Below, piece after piece: positions 1 to 7,278 of a stretch of 22,635 nucleotides of DNA. A program made the translations under genes and the position numbers. The DNA comes from Clostridiales bacterium (GTDB taxonomy: Bacteria; Bacillota; Clostridia; Oscillospirales; Oscillospiraceae). Where the stretch lies: positions 1 to 22,635 of the forward strand of contig SFFV01000026.1 in the NCBI GenBank assembly GCA_004557735.1, in the 5' to 3' direction. The notes under the pieces were generated by a model. The model was not told the DNA's origin. It did no database searches and saw nothing but the letters and a program-made list of their open reading frames with translations. How positions within the stretch are numbered: the first letter of the stretch is position 1; each line of letters starts with the position of its first letter.

Positions 1-20
1 TTTTTGCCTTATATTCTGCC

Positions 21-749
21 TTACCGCATTTCCTCGATGTGGTAAATGTAATCCAGCGACGAGAGCGCTTCGATGATCTCGCGGTGGGTCTTATACTTTT
101 TCAGCTCGGCGCTGCATATGGTGAACGTCACGGTGAATACGCTCAGCCCCGAACCGGCATACGCCTGATTCGCCTCAATATCGTCGATGCGAAGGCCCAG
201 CCGCCGGCTCACGGTGACGAAGTCGCGCAGATAGCCGCTGTTTTTGAGCTCCAGATGGATCTCAAAATGATTGGAGCGGTTTTTCAAATACTGCTCAAAC
301 GCCGGAAAGCACGCGAGAATGCACAGGAAAAAGAGAAACACGATCCCCGTGACCGTGTACAGCCCCGCGCCGATCGCAAAGCCGAGAATGCTGCACGCCC
401 AAAGACCCGTAGAGGTCGTGAGGCCCTTGATCTGGCTGCGGGAGCTGAAGAGAATGGCGTTGCCGCTCACGAGCGCCGCGGCGATGACGGTCGCCGCCGA
501 GAGAATGGGCAGCCGCGCGCCGAAGTTGCTCATCAGGTATACGTCGAGCAGCATGGATACCGTGGAGGCGAAGGATACGAGCACAAACGTGCGCAGCCCC
601 GCCGAGTGGCGTTTGCTTGACCGTTCGCACCCGATCACCGAGGCGAGCAGCACCGCCAGCGCGATGCGCAGCAGCACCGAGCCGGTATTCAGTCCGCGGG
701 ACCATTCGCCGAGAAGATCGGCGAGGGGGTCATGCATGGCAAAGATCAT
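21..749 (-). CDS. MgtC/SapB family membrane protein
   Basis: A 242-residue protein with about five hydrophobic segments in residues 24-150 and a soluble C-terminal domain of about 80 residues. Visible family signatures are the G-x-E-R turn followed by SAGLRT (residues 40-53) and the KGLTTSTGLW motif (108-117), both diagnostic of MgtC/SapB/YhiD proteins. In that family the N-terminal domain is membrane-embedded and linked to Mg2+ limitation, acid stress or ATP-synthase/phosphate control; the C-terminal part usually has an ACT-like fold. The ATG at 749 is preceded by AAAGGAG and overlaps the antiporter stop codon (ATGA), so the two genes are translationally coupled. That coupling suggests a joint role in ion homeostasis or stress, which is inference. 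The exact physiological role cannot be read from sequence. Confidence 0.9.
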   Translation of the reverse strand: MIFAMHDPLADLLGEWSRGLNTGSVLLRIALAVLLASVIGCERSSKRHSAGLRTFVLVSFASTVSMLLDVYLMSNFGARLPILSAATVIAAALVSGNAILFSSRSQIKGLTTSTGLWACSILGFAIGAGLYTVTGIVFLFFLCILACFPAFEQYLKNRSNHFEIHLELKNSGYLRDFVTVSRRLGLRIDDIEANQAYAGSGLSVFTVTFTICSAELKKYKTHREIIEALSSLDYIYHIEEMR

Positions 750-2191
750 CGTTTTCTCCTTTCAGCCGGCAGCGCCCGGTAGAGCGCGGCATTATGTTCC
801 TCGGCGGCGTCCGAAAACGCTTTTTCGTCCTCATAATAGACCGCGCGGTGCGCGGGCAGCTCGCTTTGGATGGCGTTGATCCGCTCAATGAGCCGCTCAA
901 CTTCGCTTTTCGGACAGCCGGTCTCGTCCGGCTCCGGATCGGGCGTGATGTCCTCGAGTTTGTTGGAATATGAATGCGAAAGATAGAGCGAGAGCTTCGC
1001 GCACGCGGGGCCGATGAGCTCATACAGAACGCTCGACGAGAGGATGATCGTTTCAAGCGCTGTGCCCGCGCTGCCGCCGAGCGTGCGCGCGCCCATCGCG
1101 GCGAGACCGATCGCAACGCCCGCCTGCGGGATCAGCGCGAGACCGAGATAGTTCCGCACCCGCTTATCCTTCCCGGTGAGCAGGCAGCCGGAGAACGCGC
1201 CGCCGTATTTGCCGAGAATGCGCACGAAAAAGTAAGCCACGCCGACCCAGATAAGCGGCACGCCGCCGATGGCGTCGGAGGTGTTCACGAGCGCGCCGAG
1301 ATCAAAGTTGAGCCCCGACCGCACGAAAAAGAGCAGCAGGATCGGCGGAGAGAAGTAGTTGAGCTGCTTGAAGAGCCGCTCGTCGCCGGTCGTGTTGATA
1401 TACACCATGCCCATGGCCATGCAGCCGAGCAGCGGCGAAACATCCAGCGCCGTGCAGATGCCGCAGAAGGCGAACAGCAGCGCCACCGAGACGATCAGGC
1501 GGTTATCCGCCGAGCGCCTGTCCAGAAAGAGCTTCAGCAGCAGCCCGAACACACCGCCGAGACAGAACACCAGCAGATTGACGCCGAGCGGCCGGAGAAC
1601 GGAGAGAAAATCGAAGCTCCCCGTATCCGCCGCCACAGCGACGGAGATCGCAACGCTGTACGCTACGAGCCCCACCACGTCGTCAAGCGCGACGACCTGC
1701 AGGAGCGTATCGACGAAATCGCCCTTCGCGCCGGTCTGCCGGATCGTCATCACCGTGGAGGCAGGAGCGGTGGCCGCGGCGAGCGCGCCGAGCACGAGCG
1801 AAAAGTTGAGATCCAGCCCGAGCGGGAAATAGCACACGAGAAACACCAGCGCCGAGGCGAGACATGCCTCCAGCACCGTGATGACGAGCACCTTCGCCCC
1901 GCTTTTCTTCAGCGTGGAAATGCGGAAAAACTCGCCGGTGGAAAAAGCGATGAATGCGAGCGCAATGTCGGCGAGAAAGCTCATGCCGTCGATCACGCCG
2001 CGCGGGACGAGATCAAGACAGAACGGCCCGAGCAGAATGCCGGAGACAATGTACGCCGTGACGTTCGGCAACCGGAGCTTTGATGTAAGGCGCGTCATCG
2101 CAAAACCGGCGATGAGCATCAGCGCGAGCGAGACGATCACTGCCGACACGCCCGGCGTGATGTGGAGCCTTTCGTAGACCGATGGAATCAT
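746..2191 (-). CDS. CPA2-family monovalent cation/H+ antiporter (Kef/NapA type)
   Basis: A 481-residue polytopic membrane protein with roughly 12-13 hydrophobic segments over residues 12-400. It matches the Na+/H+ exchanger domain family CPA2: an early G-I-L-L-G-P re-entrant motif (51-56), a PAS-type unwound-helix region (143-145) and the paired acidic residues A-L-D-D-V-V-G (D170, D171) that bind the cation in electrogenic NapA-like exchangers. After the last helix there is a charged cytosolic tail of about 80 residues; it lacks a recognisable TrkA-N nucleotide domain, so it is not a full KefB/C. The ATG at 2191 has a GGGAGGG ribosome site about 8 nt upstream. It is the first gene of a two-gene operon with the MgtC-like gene and divergent from a LysR regulator that probably controls it. 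Na+ versus K+ specificity is unknown. Confidence 0.9.
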   Translation of the reverse strand: MIPSVYERLHITPGVSAVIVSLALMLIAGFAMTRLTSKLRLPNVTAYIVSGILLGPFCLDLVPRGVIDGMSFLADIALAFIAFSTGEFFRISTLKKSGAKVLVITVLEACLASALVFLVCYFPLGLDLNFSLVLGALAAATAPASTVMTIRQTGAKGDFVDTLLQVVALDDVVGLVAYSVAISVAVAADTGSFDFLSVLRPLGVNLLVFCLGGVFGLLLKLFLDRRSADNRLIVSVALLFAFCGICTALDVSPLLGCMAMGMVYINTTGDERLFKQLNYFSPPILLLFFVRSGLNFDLGALVNTSDAIGGVPLIWVGVAYFFVRILGKYGGAFSGCLLTGKDKRVRNYLGLALIPQAGVAIGLAAMGARTLGGSAGTALETIILSSSVLYELIGPACAKLSLYLSHSYSNKLEDITPDPEPDETGCPKSEVERLIERINAIQSELPAHRAVYYEDEKAFSDAAEEHNAALYRALPAERRKR

Positions 2192-2217
2192 ACAAGCAGC
2201 CCTCCCTGAAAAAGCGA

Positions 2218-2245
2218 TTGACGTTTTCTGGGGCTATGATATAAT
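2218..2245 (+). promoter_or_regulatory. Promoter of LysR gene (2321-3214)
   Basis: TTGACG (2218-2223), 16-bp spacer, TATAAT (2240-2245), reading toward the LysR gene. Expected start near 2252, leaving a leader of about 70 nt with AGGAGG before the ATG. The -10 overlaps that of the opposing antiporter promoter. Confidence 0.6.
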
Positions 2246-2264
2246 CGAAATGCAATAAGGGCAA
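2236..2264 (-). promoter_or_regulatory. Promoter of antiporter-MgtC operon
   Basis: On the minus strand TTGCCC (2259-2264), 17-bp spacer, TATCAT (2236-2241). The predicted start is near 2229, about 40 nt before the ATG. Its -10 box shares bases 2240-2241 with the -10 of the opposing LysR promoter, so both cannot be occupied by polymerase at once. Confidence 0.5.
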
Positions 2265-2265
2265 A

Positions 2266-2289
2266 TTATATTATTTTTAGGTAATATAA
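2266..2289. promoter_or_regulatory. Inverted-repeat operator candidate for LysR regulator
   Basis: Perfect 8-bp inverted repeat TTATATTA-N8-TAATATAA containing a T-N11-A type core. It lies directly upstream of the antiporter -35 box and inside the early transcribed region of the LysR gene. That position fits activation of the operon and autorepression, the usual LysR arrangement. The A+T-rich context makes some palindromes likely by chance. Confidence 0.45.
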
Positions 2290-2320
2290 ATATTGTTGAT
2301 ATAACAGGAGGCGTGCAGCT

Positions 2321-3214
2321 ATGCTGAGCACAAAATTGCAGACCGTTCTGGCCGTGGCGGAATACAAAAATTTCACCCGTGCGGCGGAGGAGCTGAACAT
2401 GACGCAGCCCGCGGTGAGCCACCATATCAAGCAGCTCGAGCAGGAGGTGGACGCGCCGCTCTTCGTGCGCAACAAAGCCGGATTAAAGCTGACGCCGCAA
2501 GGGGAGATCGTGGTGAACTATGCCCGTCGGATGAAGGCACTCCATGAACGGATGTTTGCCGAGCTGCAAAACGCCGAGCGTCATCTCTCGCTGCTCCGCA
2601 TCGGCATAACGCATACGTCCGAGAGCAATCTCACCGCCGCGGCGCTCGCTCGGTACAGCAACCAGAAGGGCAAATTGAAGATAATTCTTTTTACGGATAC
2701 CATAAATAATCTTTATGATATGCTGGAAAATTACGAGCTGGATCTCGCCATCGTGGACGGCGCATACGGCGATCCGCGCTTCTCCTCCATGCTGCTGGAC
2801 ACGGACTATCTCACGTGCGTCATGTCGGTGGACAATCCGCTCGCGCGGAAGGGGGCCGTCACGCTCGCGGAGCTCCGGCGGCAGAAAATGATACTGCGCA
2901 CCCCCGCCTCGGCGACGCGGACGCTGTTTGAGTCGGCGCTCGAGAGCAACGGCGAGAGCATACAGTCCTTTGACGTTACGCTCGAAGTCGATAATATCGC
3001 CACGATCAAGGATCTGATCCGAAAGGATCTCGGCGTTTCGATCCTGCCGCGCAGCGCGTGTCTGGACGAGCTGCGAAAGGGAAAGATCGCGGCGCTGCCG
3101 GTGGAAAATCTGAGCATGGTGCGCGAAACGAGGATCGTATACAACAAGGACTTCACCCACACCGATATGCTCAACGAGATCATCAAAACCTATGGCTCGA
3201 CCGTAATGAACTGA
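2321..3214 (+). CDS. LysR family transcriptional regulator
   Basis: A 297-residue protein of standard LysR length. The N-terminal winged helix-turn-helix covers residues 4-62, with the family core of scattered A-A-E-x-L-x-x-x-Q-P-A-V-S (21-33) followed by I-K-x-L-E and LFVR (47-50). Residues 90-290 form the periplasmic-binding-like effector domain. The ATG at 2321 is preceded by AGGAGG with a 9-nt spacing. It is divergent from the antiporter/MgtC operon and likely regulates it and itself through the inverted repeat in the shared promoter region. The effector is not predictable from sequence. It ends at a strong hairpin shared with the convergent lipoprotein gene. Confidence 0.93.
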   Translation: MLSTKLQTVLAVAEYKNFTRAAEELNMTQPAVSHHIKQLEQEVDAPLFVRNKAGLKLTPQGEIVVNYARRMKALHERMFAELQNAERHLSLLRIGITHTSESNLTAAALARYSNQKGKLKIILFTDTINNLYDMLENYELDLAIVDGAYGDPRFSSMLLDTDYLTCVMSVDNPLARKGAVTLAELRRQKMILRTPASATRTLFESALESNGESIQSFDVTLEVDNIATIKDLIRKDLGVSILPRSACLDELRKGKIAALPVENLSMVRETRIVYNKDFTHTDMLNEIIKTYGSTVMN

Positions 3215-3217
3215 AAT

Positions 3218-3262
3218 AAAAACCGGCCTTGCTCCGTTGAAAAAGGAGTAAGGCCGGTTTTT
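3218..3262. terminator. Bidirectional intrinsic terminator
   Basis: A hairpin with about 18-bp arms (AAAAACCGGCCTTGCTCC paired with its near-perfect complement, one G-T position), a 9-nt loop, an A run on one side and a T run on the other. It sits between the convergent LysR and lipoprotein genes and can serve both strands. Confidence 0.92.
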
Positions 3263-3276
3263 GATGAGAAAAAGTA

Positions 3277-3975
3277 TCAGCGGGGAATGAGCGCATACAC
3301 TCCCGGCGCGGGGAGAAGCGCATCGTTCTCAAGCGTGATGCGCGGGGAGAAGCTCCGGTCGCCGTCCAGACCGGAGAACACCGCGAGGACGTTGGGACGC
3401 ACGTCGCTCTCGTTGCAGCGCACCGCGACGGCGCAGCGCCCGGCGGAGGAATAGAGCAGCGCGCCGGGGTAGGCGTCGTAGTTGTCGTTCGTTTCGAGAA
3501 CGTAGTTATAAAGCGACAGGACTCTGTCGCCGCGGGGGATGAGGATGAATACCTCGTCGCCCGCATGCTCCACGCAGTCGGAAGCGGAGATATCGGCAAG
3601 ATACGAAACGCCGTCAAGACCCTTTTGTGCCAGAAGCTCCGGCAGCGCGTCCGCGAGAGGCGCGCCGCTGCGCCCGAGATAGAGCGCCGCGCAGTAGGCG
3701 TCCGATTCATAGAGCGTCCGCTGCAGCTCCTCCCACGGGGGCAGCGGCGAGTCCGGCGCCGGTTCGGGGGAGGCCGCCGGCTCTTCCGTCGGCTCCGGCG
3801 TTACGGGCGGCGCGGGCGTGGGCGCCTCCGTCGGCTCGGGCGTCGGCGTTTCAACCGCCGCGGCGGACGGCGAAGCGGAAGCCTCCGCCGGCAAAACGGC
3901 AGGAACCGCCGCGCCGCAGGCGCAGAGCGCGAGCAGCGCGGCGGTCATAAGTACAATGGGTAAGAGTTTTTTCAT
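3277..3975 (-). CDS. Pro/Thr-rich cell-surface lipoprotein, unknown function
   Basis: A 232-residue secreted lipoprotein. A typical signal peptide ends in the lipobox L-C-A-C with the lipidated Cys at residue 20. Residues 36-80 are a low-complexity Pro/Thr/Glu/Ala spacer of the kind that spans the cell wall. A globular domain of about 150 residues follows (W81 to the end); I do not recognise its family. A longer open frame runs upstream to 4086, but I choose the ATG at 3975 because it starts exactly at the signal peptide, and the upstream part overlaps the SPFH gene out of frame. Only 11 bp separate it from the SPFH stop and no clear ribosome site is visible, so translation is probably coupled. 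It is the last gene of a three-gene envelope operon. Confidence 0.85.
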   Translation of the reverse strand: MKKLLPIVLMTAALLALCACGAAVPAVLPAEASASPSAAAVETPTPEPTEAPTPAPPVTPEPTEEPAASPEPAPDSPLPPWEELQRTLYESDAYCAALYLGRSGAPLADALPELLAQKGLDGVSYLADISASDCVEHAGDEVFILIPRGDRVLSLYNYVLETNDNYDAYPGALLYSSAGRCAVAVRCNESDVRPNVLAVFSGLDGDRSFSPRITLENDALLPAPGVYALIPR

Positions 3976-3986
3976 GTAAAAGGGCG

Positions 3987-5294
3987 TCAGCCCACGACGT
4001 CCCCGTTGTCGAACGGGTCGCCGCACTCGGGGCAGAACTTCGGCGGATGCGCCGGGTCGGCGGGCTCCCAGCCGCACTTGTCGCACTTATACTGCGGGAT
4101 ACCGGCGGGCTTCTTCGCGCCGCATTCGGAGCAGAATTTGCCCTTGTTCACCGCGCCGCAGGAGCACGTCCAGGTGTTCGCGGCGGCGGGTTCGGGCTTT
4201 TTCGTGCCGCAGGAGGAGCAGAACTTGCCGGTGGACACGGTGCCACACTGCGGGCACTTCCAGCCGCCCGCCGCAGGAGCGGCCGGCTGCTGCGCGCCCA
4301 TCTGGTAGAGATTCTGCGCGTTGAAGCCGCCCGCATTCTGCGCCATGTTCATGCCCATGAAGCCAACGGCGGCGCCGCCCGAATTCTTCGCGGCGTCCTG
4401 CATGGCGTTCGCCTGCGCGCGGGCAAGATTTGCCGCGGCCATGCCGGGGTTCATGTACGCCTTGGCCTGCTGCATCTGCTTGATCATCTGCTCGTCTTCT
4501 TCGCTTGCCTTCACGCTGGAAACGCCGAAGGAGACGATCTCGATGCCGCGCAGATCGCGCCATTTGGCGGAGAGAACGTCGTTGAGCGCCTGCGCGATCT
4601 CCATCGTGTGGCCGGGCAGAGAGCTATAGCGGATGCCCATGTCGGAAATCTTCGCGAACGCAGGCTGAAGCGCCGTCAGCAGCTCTGCCTTGAGCTGACT
4701 GTCGATCTTGTCGCGGGTGAAGGCCGCTTCCACGTTGCCGCAGAGGTTCGTATAGAACAGCAGCGGGTTCGTGATGCGGTAGCTGTATTCGCCGAAGCAG
4801 CGGATGGCGATGTCGAGATCGATGCCGGCGGCCTCATCCACAACGCGGAACGGCACCGGGGAGGGCGTGCCGTACTTGTTGCCGACAAGCTCCTTGGTAT
4901 TGAAGTAGTACACGCGCTGATCCTTGGGGGCGACGCCGCCGAAGGTGAAGCGCTTGCCGATCGTCTGGAACACCTGCTTGATATTCGATGCGAGATTGCC
5001 GCCCGCGAAGAGCGACGGCTCCGTGGAGATGTCATAGATGTACTCGCCCGGTTCGGCGCAAACGTCCACGACCTTGCCCTGTTCAACGATCATCATGCAC
5101 TGCCCGTCTGCTACGGCGATGACGGAGCCGTTGGAGATGATGTTGTTCTGCCCGCCGTTGGATCCGCCGGAAACGCGCTTGCGGCCCTTGACGGCCAGCA
5201 CATCCGCGCCGAGCGCGTCGCAGTAAAAGTATTCCTTCCACTGATCGGAAAGAACGCCGGTGACGGTGCCGATGCCTGTTCTGAGAAGACCCAT
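3987..5294 (-). CDS. SPFH/Band-7 domain protein with three C-terminal zinc ribbons
   Basis: A 435-residue cytosolic protein. Residues 1-260 form an SPFH (stomatin/prohibitin/flotillin) domain resembling YdjI-type proteins; many clostridial members carry the misleading label 'virion core protein'. Residues 262-335 are Ala/Met/Gln-rich, probably helical. The tail holds three zinc ribbons: C347/C350/C359/C362, then C377/C379/C388/C391 with a shortened C-x-C first knuckle, then C404/C407/C421/C424. No transmembrane helix is evident, so membrane association would be peripheral or through partners. In Bacillus subtilis the YdjI homologue recruits the PspA-like stress protein to membranes (family knowledge). 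The ATG at 5294 follows AAAGGAG. It lies between a C-terminally anchored surface protein and a lipoprotein, suggesting an envelope-stress or membrane-organisation unit. Confidence 0.88.
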   Translation of the reverse strand: MGLLRTGIGTVTGVLSDQWKEYFYCDALGADVLAVKGRKRVSGGSNGGQNNIISNGSVIAVADGQCMMIVEQGKVVDVCAEPGEYIYDISTEPSLFAGGNLASNIKQVFQTIGKRFTFGGVAPKDQRVYYFNTKELVGNKYGTPSPVPFRVVDEAAGIDLDIAIRCFGEYSYRITNPLLFYTNLCGNVEAAFTRDKIDSQLKAELLTALQPAFAKISDMGIRYSSLPGHTMEIAQALNDVLSAKWRDLRGIEIVSFGVSSVKASEEDEQMIKQMQQAKAYMNPGMAAANLARAQANAMQDAAKNSGGAAVGFMGMNMAQNAGGFNAQNLYQMGAQQPAAPAAGGWKCPQCGTVSTGKFCSSCGTKKPEPAAANTWTCSCGAVNKGKFCSECGAKKPAGIPQYKCDKCGWEPADPAHPPKFCPECGDPFDNGDVVG

Positions 5295-5339
5295 GATAAA
5301 AGCTCCTTTCCAGATATAAAAAAATAACTGTACAACGGT

Positions 5340-6044
5340 TTATCTGCGCCGGCGCGCACTGTGCGCGCCACCGCGGACTTTCAAAGAGAGCACGCCGAGA
5401 ACAAGTGCGAGCGCAACGAGTCCGGCAAACACGCCGAGCACCGCGCGGCGCGAAAGCGGCGCAGCCGCGGCAGGCGCGGGAGAGGCCGTCGGCGCGGGCG
5501 GCTCGGACGGCTCCGGCGAGGGAGTGGTTTCCGGCGTCGGAGACGGCGCCGGCGTGGGGGTCGGTTCCGGCGTCGGAGACGGCGCCGGGGTGGGGGTCAG
5601 GTCCGGCGTGGGGGTCGGCTCCGGCGCCGCGGTCGGCCCGACGGGGTAAACCGTGAGCGAGGCGCGCCCTGAGAGCGCCTTTTCCCCGGAATCGTCGGTG
5701 AACAGGCACTCGACCTGCCAGCCGTCGAGCGAGGAGGGAATGTCAAGCATTGTGAGCGTATCGGTGTCTGCGCCCTGCACACGAAGACCGGGGAAATACT
5801 CCGGCGCCGCGGCGGCGTCGTAGAGCGTCGTCCCGTCGGGGCTTACGATGCGCCACGCGAAGAGCGCCGCGCCATTCGCGCGGGCAACGAAAACGGCGCT
5901 TTCCCATTCGTTCACCGCTTCCGGCGAAGGGGCTTTCTCCACCGTCGGGCGGGAAAGCGCGCCGAGCGCGCGGGGAGAGAGAAAAGCGGAAATAACAAAA
6001 AGCACGAGCAGCGCACCGGCCGTGCGCCGGAGAAAATGTCTCAT
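5340..6044 (-). CDS. Exported Ig-like protein with Pro/Thr linker and C-terminal membrane anchor
   Basis: A 234-residue protein: signal peptide (1-29), one Ig-like domain of about 100 residues (35-135), a Pro/Thr/Ser/Ala-rich linker (137-196) with a 12-residue repeat, a single transmembrane helix (200-222) and a basic tail ending in four arginines. The topology is extracellular Ig domain, wall-spanning linker, membrane anchor; there is no LPXTG. An open frame continues upstream to 6227, but the ATG at 6044 begins the signal peptide and has GGGAG at proper spacing, so I use it. It is the first gene of the operon with the SPFH protein and lipoprotein, 45 bp apart from the former. The function is unknown; a surface sensor or ligand-binding role is speculation. 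Confidence 0.82.
   Translation of the reverse strand: MRHFLRRTAGALLVLFVISAFLSPRALGALSRPTVEKAPSPEAVNEWESAVFVARANGAALFAWRIVSPDGTTLYDAAAAPEYFPGLRVQGADTDTLTMLDIPSSLDGWQVECLFTDDSGEKALSGRASLTVYPVGPTAAPEPTPTPDLTPTPAPSPTPEPTPTPAPSPTPETTPSPEPSEPPAPTASPAPAAAAPLSRRAVLGVFAGLVALALVLGVLSLKVRGGAHSARRRR
5533..5622 (-). repeat. 36-bp tandem repeat encoding Pro/Thr linker
   Basis: Two near-identical 36-bp units (5533-5568 and 5569-5604) plus a half unit (5605-5622) inside the surface-protein gene. Each encodes a 12-residue P/T/S/A/E block. Such in-frame repeats can change copy number by slippage and so vary linker length. Confidence 0.75.
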
Positions 6045-6058
6045 ATGATTTCTCCCGG

Positions 6059-6079
6059 CGGTCTCCGCGGCGGAGACCG
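6059..6079. promoter_or_regulatory. Perfect 21-bp palindrome in the envelope-operon leader
   Basis: Arms CGGTCTCCGC and GCGGAGACCG around a single central base, located 15-35 nt upstream of the ATG at 6044. It would lie in the 5' leader of the operon as an RNA hairpin next to the ribosome site, or be a dimeric repressor operator. No T run follows, so a terminator is unlikely. Confidence 0.4.
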
Positions 6080-6135
6080 AACGTATAAACACAGTATACA
6101 ATACTTTTTTGCAATAATCCAGCCCCATTCGTATC

Positions 6136-6164
6136 TTGCCAGCGGGATAAAAACAGAGTATTTT
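6136..6164 (+). promoter_or_regulatory. Candidate promoter of manA
   Basis: TTGCCA (6136-6141), 17-bp spacer, TATTTT (6159-6164), ending about 25 nt before the manA ATG, with AAAGGAGG in between. The -10 is a moderate match. Confidence 0.4.
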
Positions 6165-6189
6165 AAAAAGATAAAAGGAGGCGGCGATC

Positions 6190-7155
6190 ATGGAAGAATC
6201 GAGAAAATACGAACCGCTGCGGCTCAAGCCGTGCCTTCGGAGCTATCTGTGGGGCGGCACGCGTCTGCGCGGGGAATATCATAAAACCGGCGAGGGCGTT
6301 ATCGCCGAGAGCTGGGAGCTCTCCGTGCGCGCCGACGGGCAGACGTACATTGATTCCGGCGAGCATTGCGGGGAGAGTCTGGCGGATGTCCTGTGCGCCG
6401 ATCCCGTCGGTATGGCGGGCACGCGCTGCGGCATTGCGCCGTTCCCGCTGCTCATCAAACTGATAGACGCGCAAAAGGACCTTTCCGTTCAGGTACATCC
6501 GTCGGATGCGTCCGCCTGCCGCGAAAAGGGCGAGCAGGGCAAGACGGAAATGTGGTATGTTGTCGATTGCGAGCCGGAGAGCACGCTCTTTCTCGGCTTT
6601 TCGCGCGCCGTGACGCCGGACGAGCTGCGGCAGCGGGCGCAGGACGGCACGATCTGCGAGGTGCTCAACCGCGTGAGCGTACACCCCGGTGACGTATTTT
6701 TTGTGCGCCCCGGCACGGTGCACGCCATCGGCGCGGGCATCCTCGTTGCGGAGATCCAGCAGAATTCGGATACAACGTTCCGCGTTTACGACTATAACCG
6801 TCTCGGCGCGGACGGAAAACCGCGGCAGCTCCATCTGGACCGCGCGATCGAAGTGATGAACTGCGCGCCCGCACAGGGCGCGGCGGACACGCTCCTCCCC
6901 TGCCCGCCGGACGGCGTGCAGGAGGTTTTGACGTGCGAGTATTTCCGCGTCCGCCGCGCCGAGGTGAAGCGGCGCATCGACCTCTCCACGGAGGGAGGGA
7001 GCTTTACGCACCTTATGTGCGTGCGCGGCGGGGGGGATATCCTCTGCGGCGGAAGGAACTACCCCTTCCGGCAGGGCGATTCCTATTTTCTGCCCGCTGC
7101 GCTCGGCGAATACGCCGTCGAGGGCGATTGCAGCCTTCTTCTCTCCGGCGTGTGA
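6190..7155 (+). CDS. manA: Mannose-6-phosphate isomerase, class I
   Basis: A 321-residue cupin enzyme of the short Firmicute form; interconverts fructose-6-phosphate and mannose-6-phosphate in the cytosol, feeding GDP-mannose synthesis or mannose catabolism. The zinc ligands are visible: Q101 and H103 in V-Q-V-H-P, E120 in K-T-E-M-W-Y and H178 in G-T-V-H-A-I-G. The active-site arginine lies in T-F-R-V-Y-D-Y-N-R (R198). A second cupin half follows to the C-terminus. The ATG at 6190 has AAAGGAGG about 8 nt upstream. It appears monocistronic, divergent from the surface-protein operon, and ends at a hairpin. No mannose PTS or GDP-mannose gene is nearby, so anabolic or catabolic use is undecided. 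Confidence 0.95.
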   Translation: MEESRKYEPLRLKPCLRSYLWGGTRLRGEYHKTGEGVIAESWELSVRADGQTYIDSGEHCGESLADVLCADPVGMAGTRCGIAPFPLLIKLIDAQKDLSVQVHPSDASACREKGEQGKTEMWYVVDCEPESTLFLGFSRAVTPDELRQRAQDGTICEVLNRVSVHPGDVFFVRPGTVHAIGAGILVAEIQQNSDTTFRVYDYNRLGADGKPRQLHLDRAIEVMNCAPAQGAADTLLPCPPDGVQEVLTCEYFRVRRAEVKRRIDLSTEGGSFTHLMCVRGGGDILCGGRNYPFRQGDSYFLPAALGEYAVEGDCSLLLSGV

Positions 7156-7174
7156 GAAGAGATATGAACGCGCA

Positions 7175-7204
7175 GACCGCCTCCCGCATTGGCGGGGGGC
7201 GGTC
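7175..7204 (+). terminator. Probable terminator after manA
   Basis: A 13-bp GC-rich stem with a single G-T pair and a 4-nt loop, 20 bp after the manA stop codon. It is followed by ATTCCTGTCCTGTT rather than a clean T run, so efficiency is uncertain. Confidence 0.6.
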
Positions 7205-7240
7205 ATTCCTGTCCTGTTAGTATATATGCGCCCTGGGAAA

Positions 7241-7270
7241 GCCCACCGTCTGCACAAGCGCACGGCGGGC
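7241..7270 (-). terminator. Hairpin after the ACP-oxoamine synthase gene
   Basis: On the minus strand GCCCGCCGT and ACGGTGGGC pair with one mismatch around a 12-nt loop, immediately after the stop at 7279, followed by TTTCCC. A weak terminator for the aminolipid operon is the best guess. Confidence 0.4.
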
Positions 7271-7278
7271 ATGACCGT

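Noticed and set aside
3976..4086. N-terminal extension of the lipoprotein frame
   Set aside because: It overlaps the zinc-ribbon coding region of the SPFH gene in another frame and would bury the signal peptide.
5533..5622. A CRISPR-like repeat array
   Set aside because: The units are directly adjacent with no spacers and encode an in-frame Pro/Thr linker.
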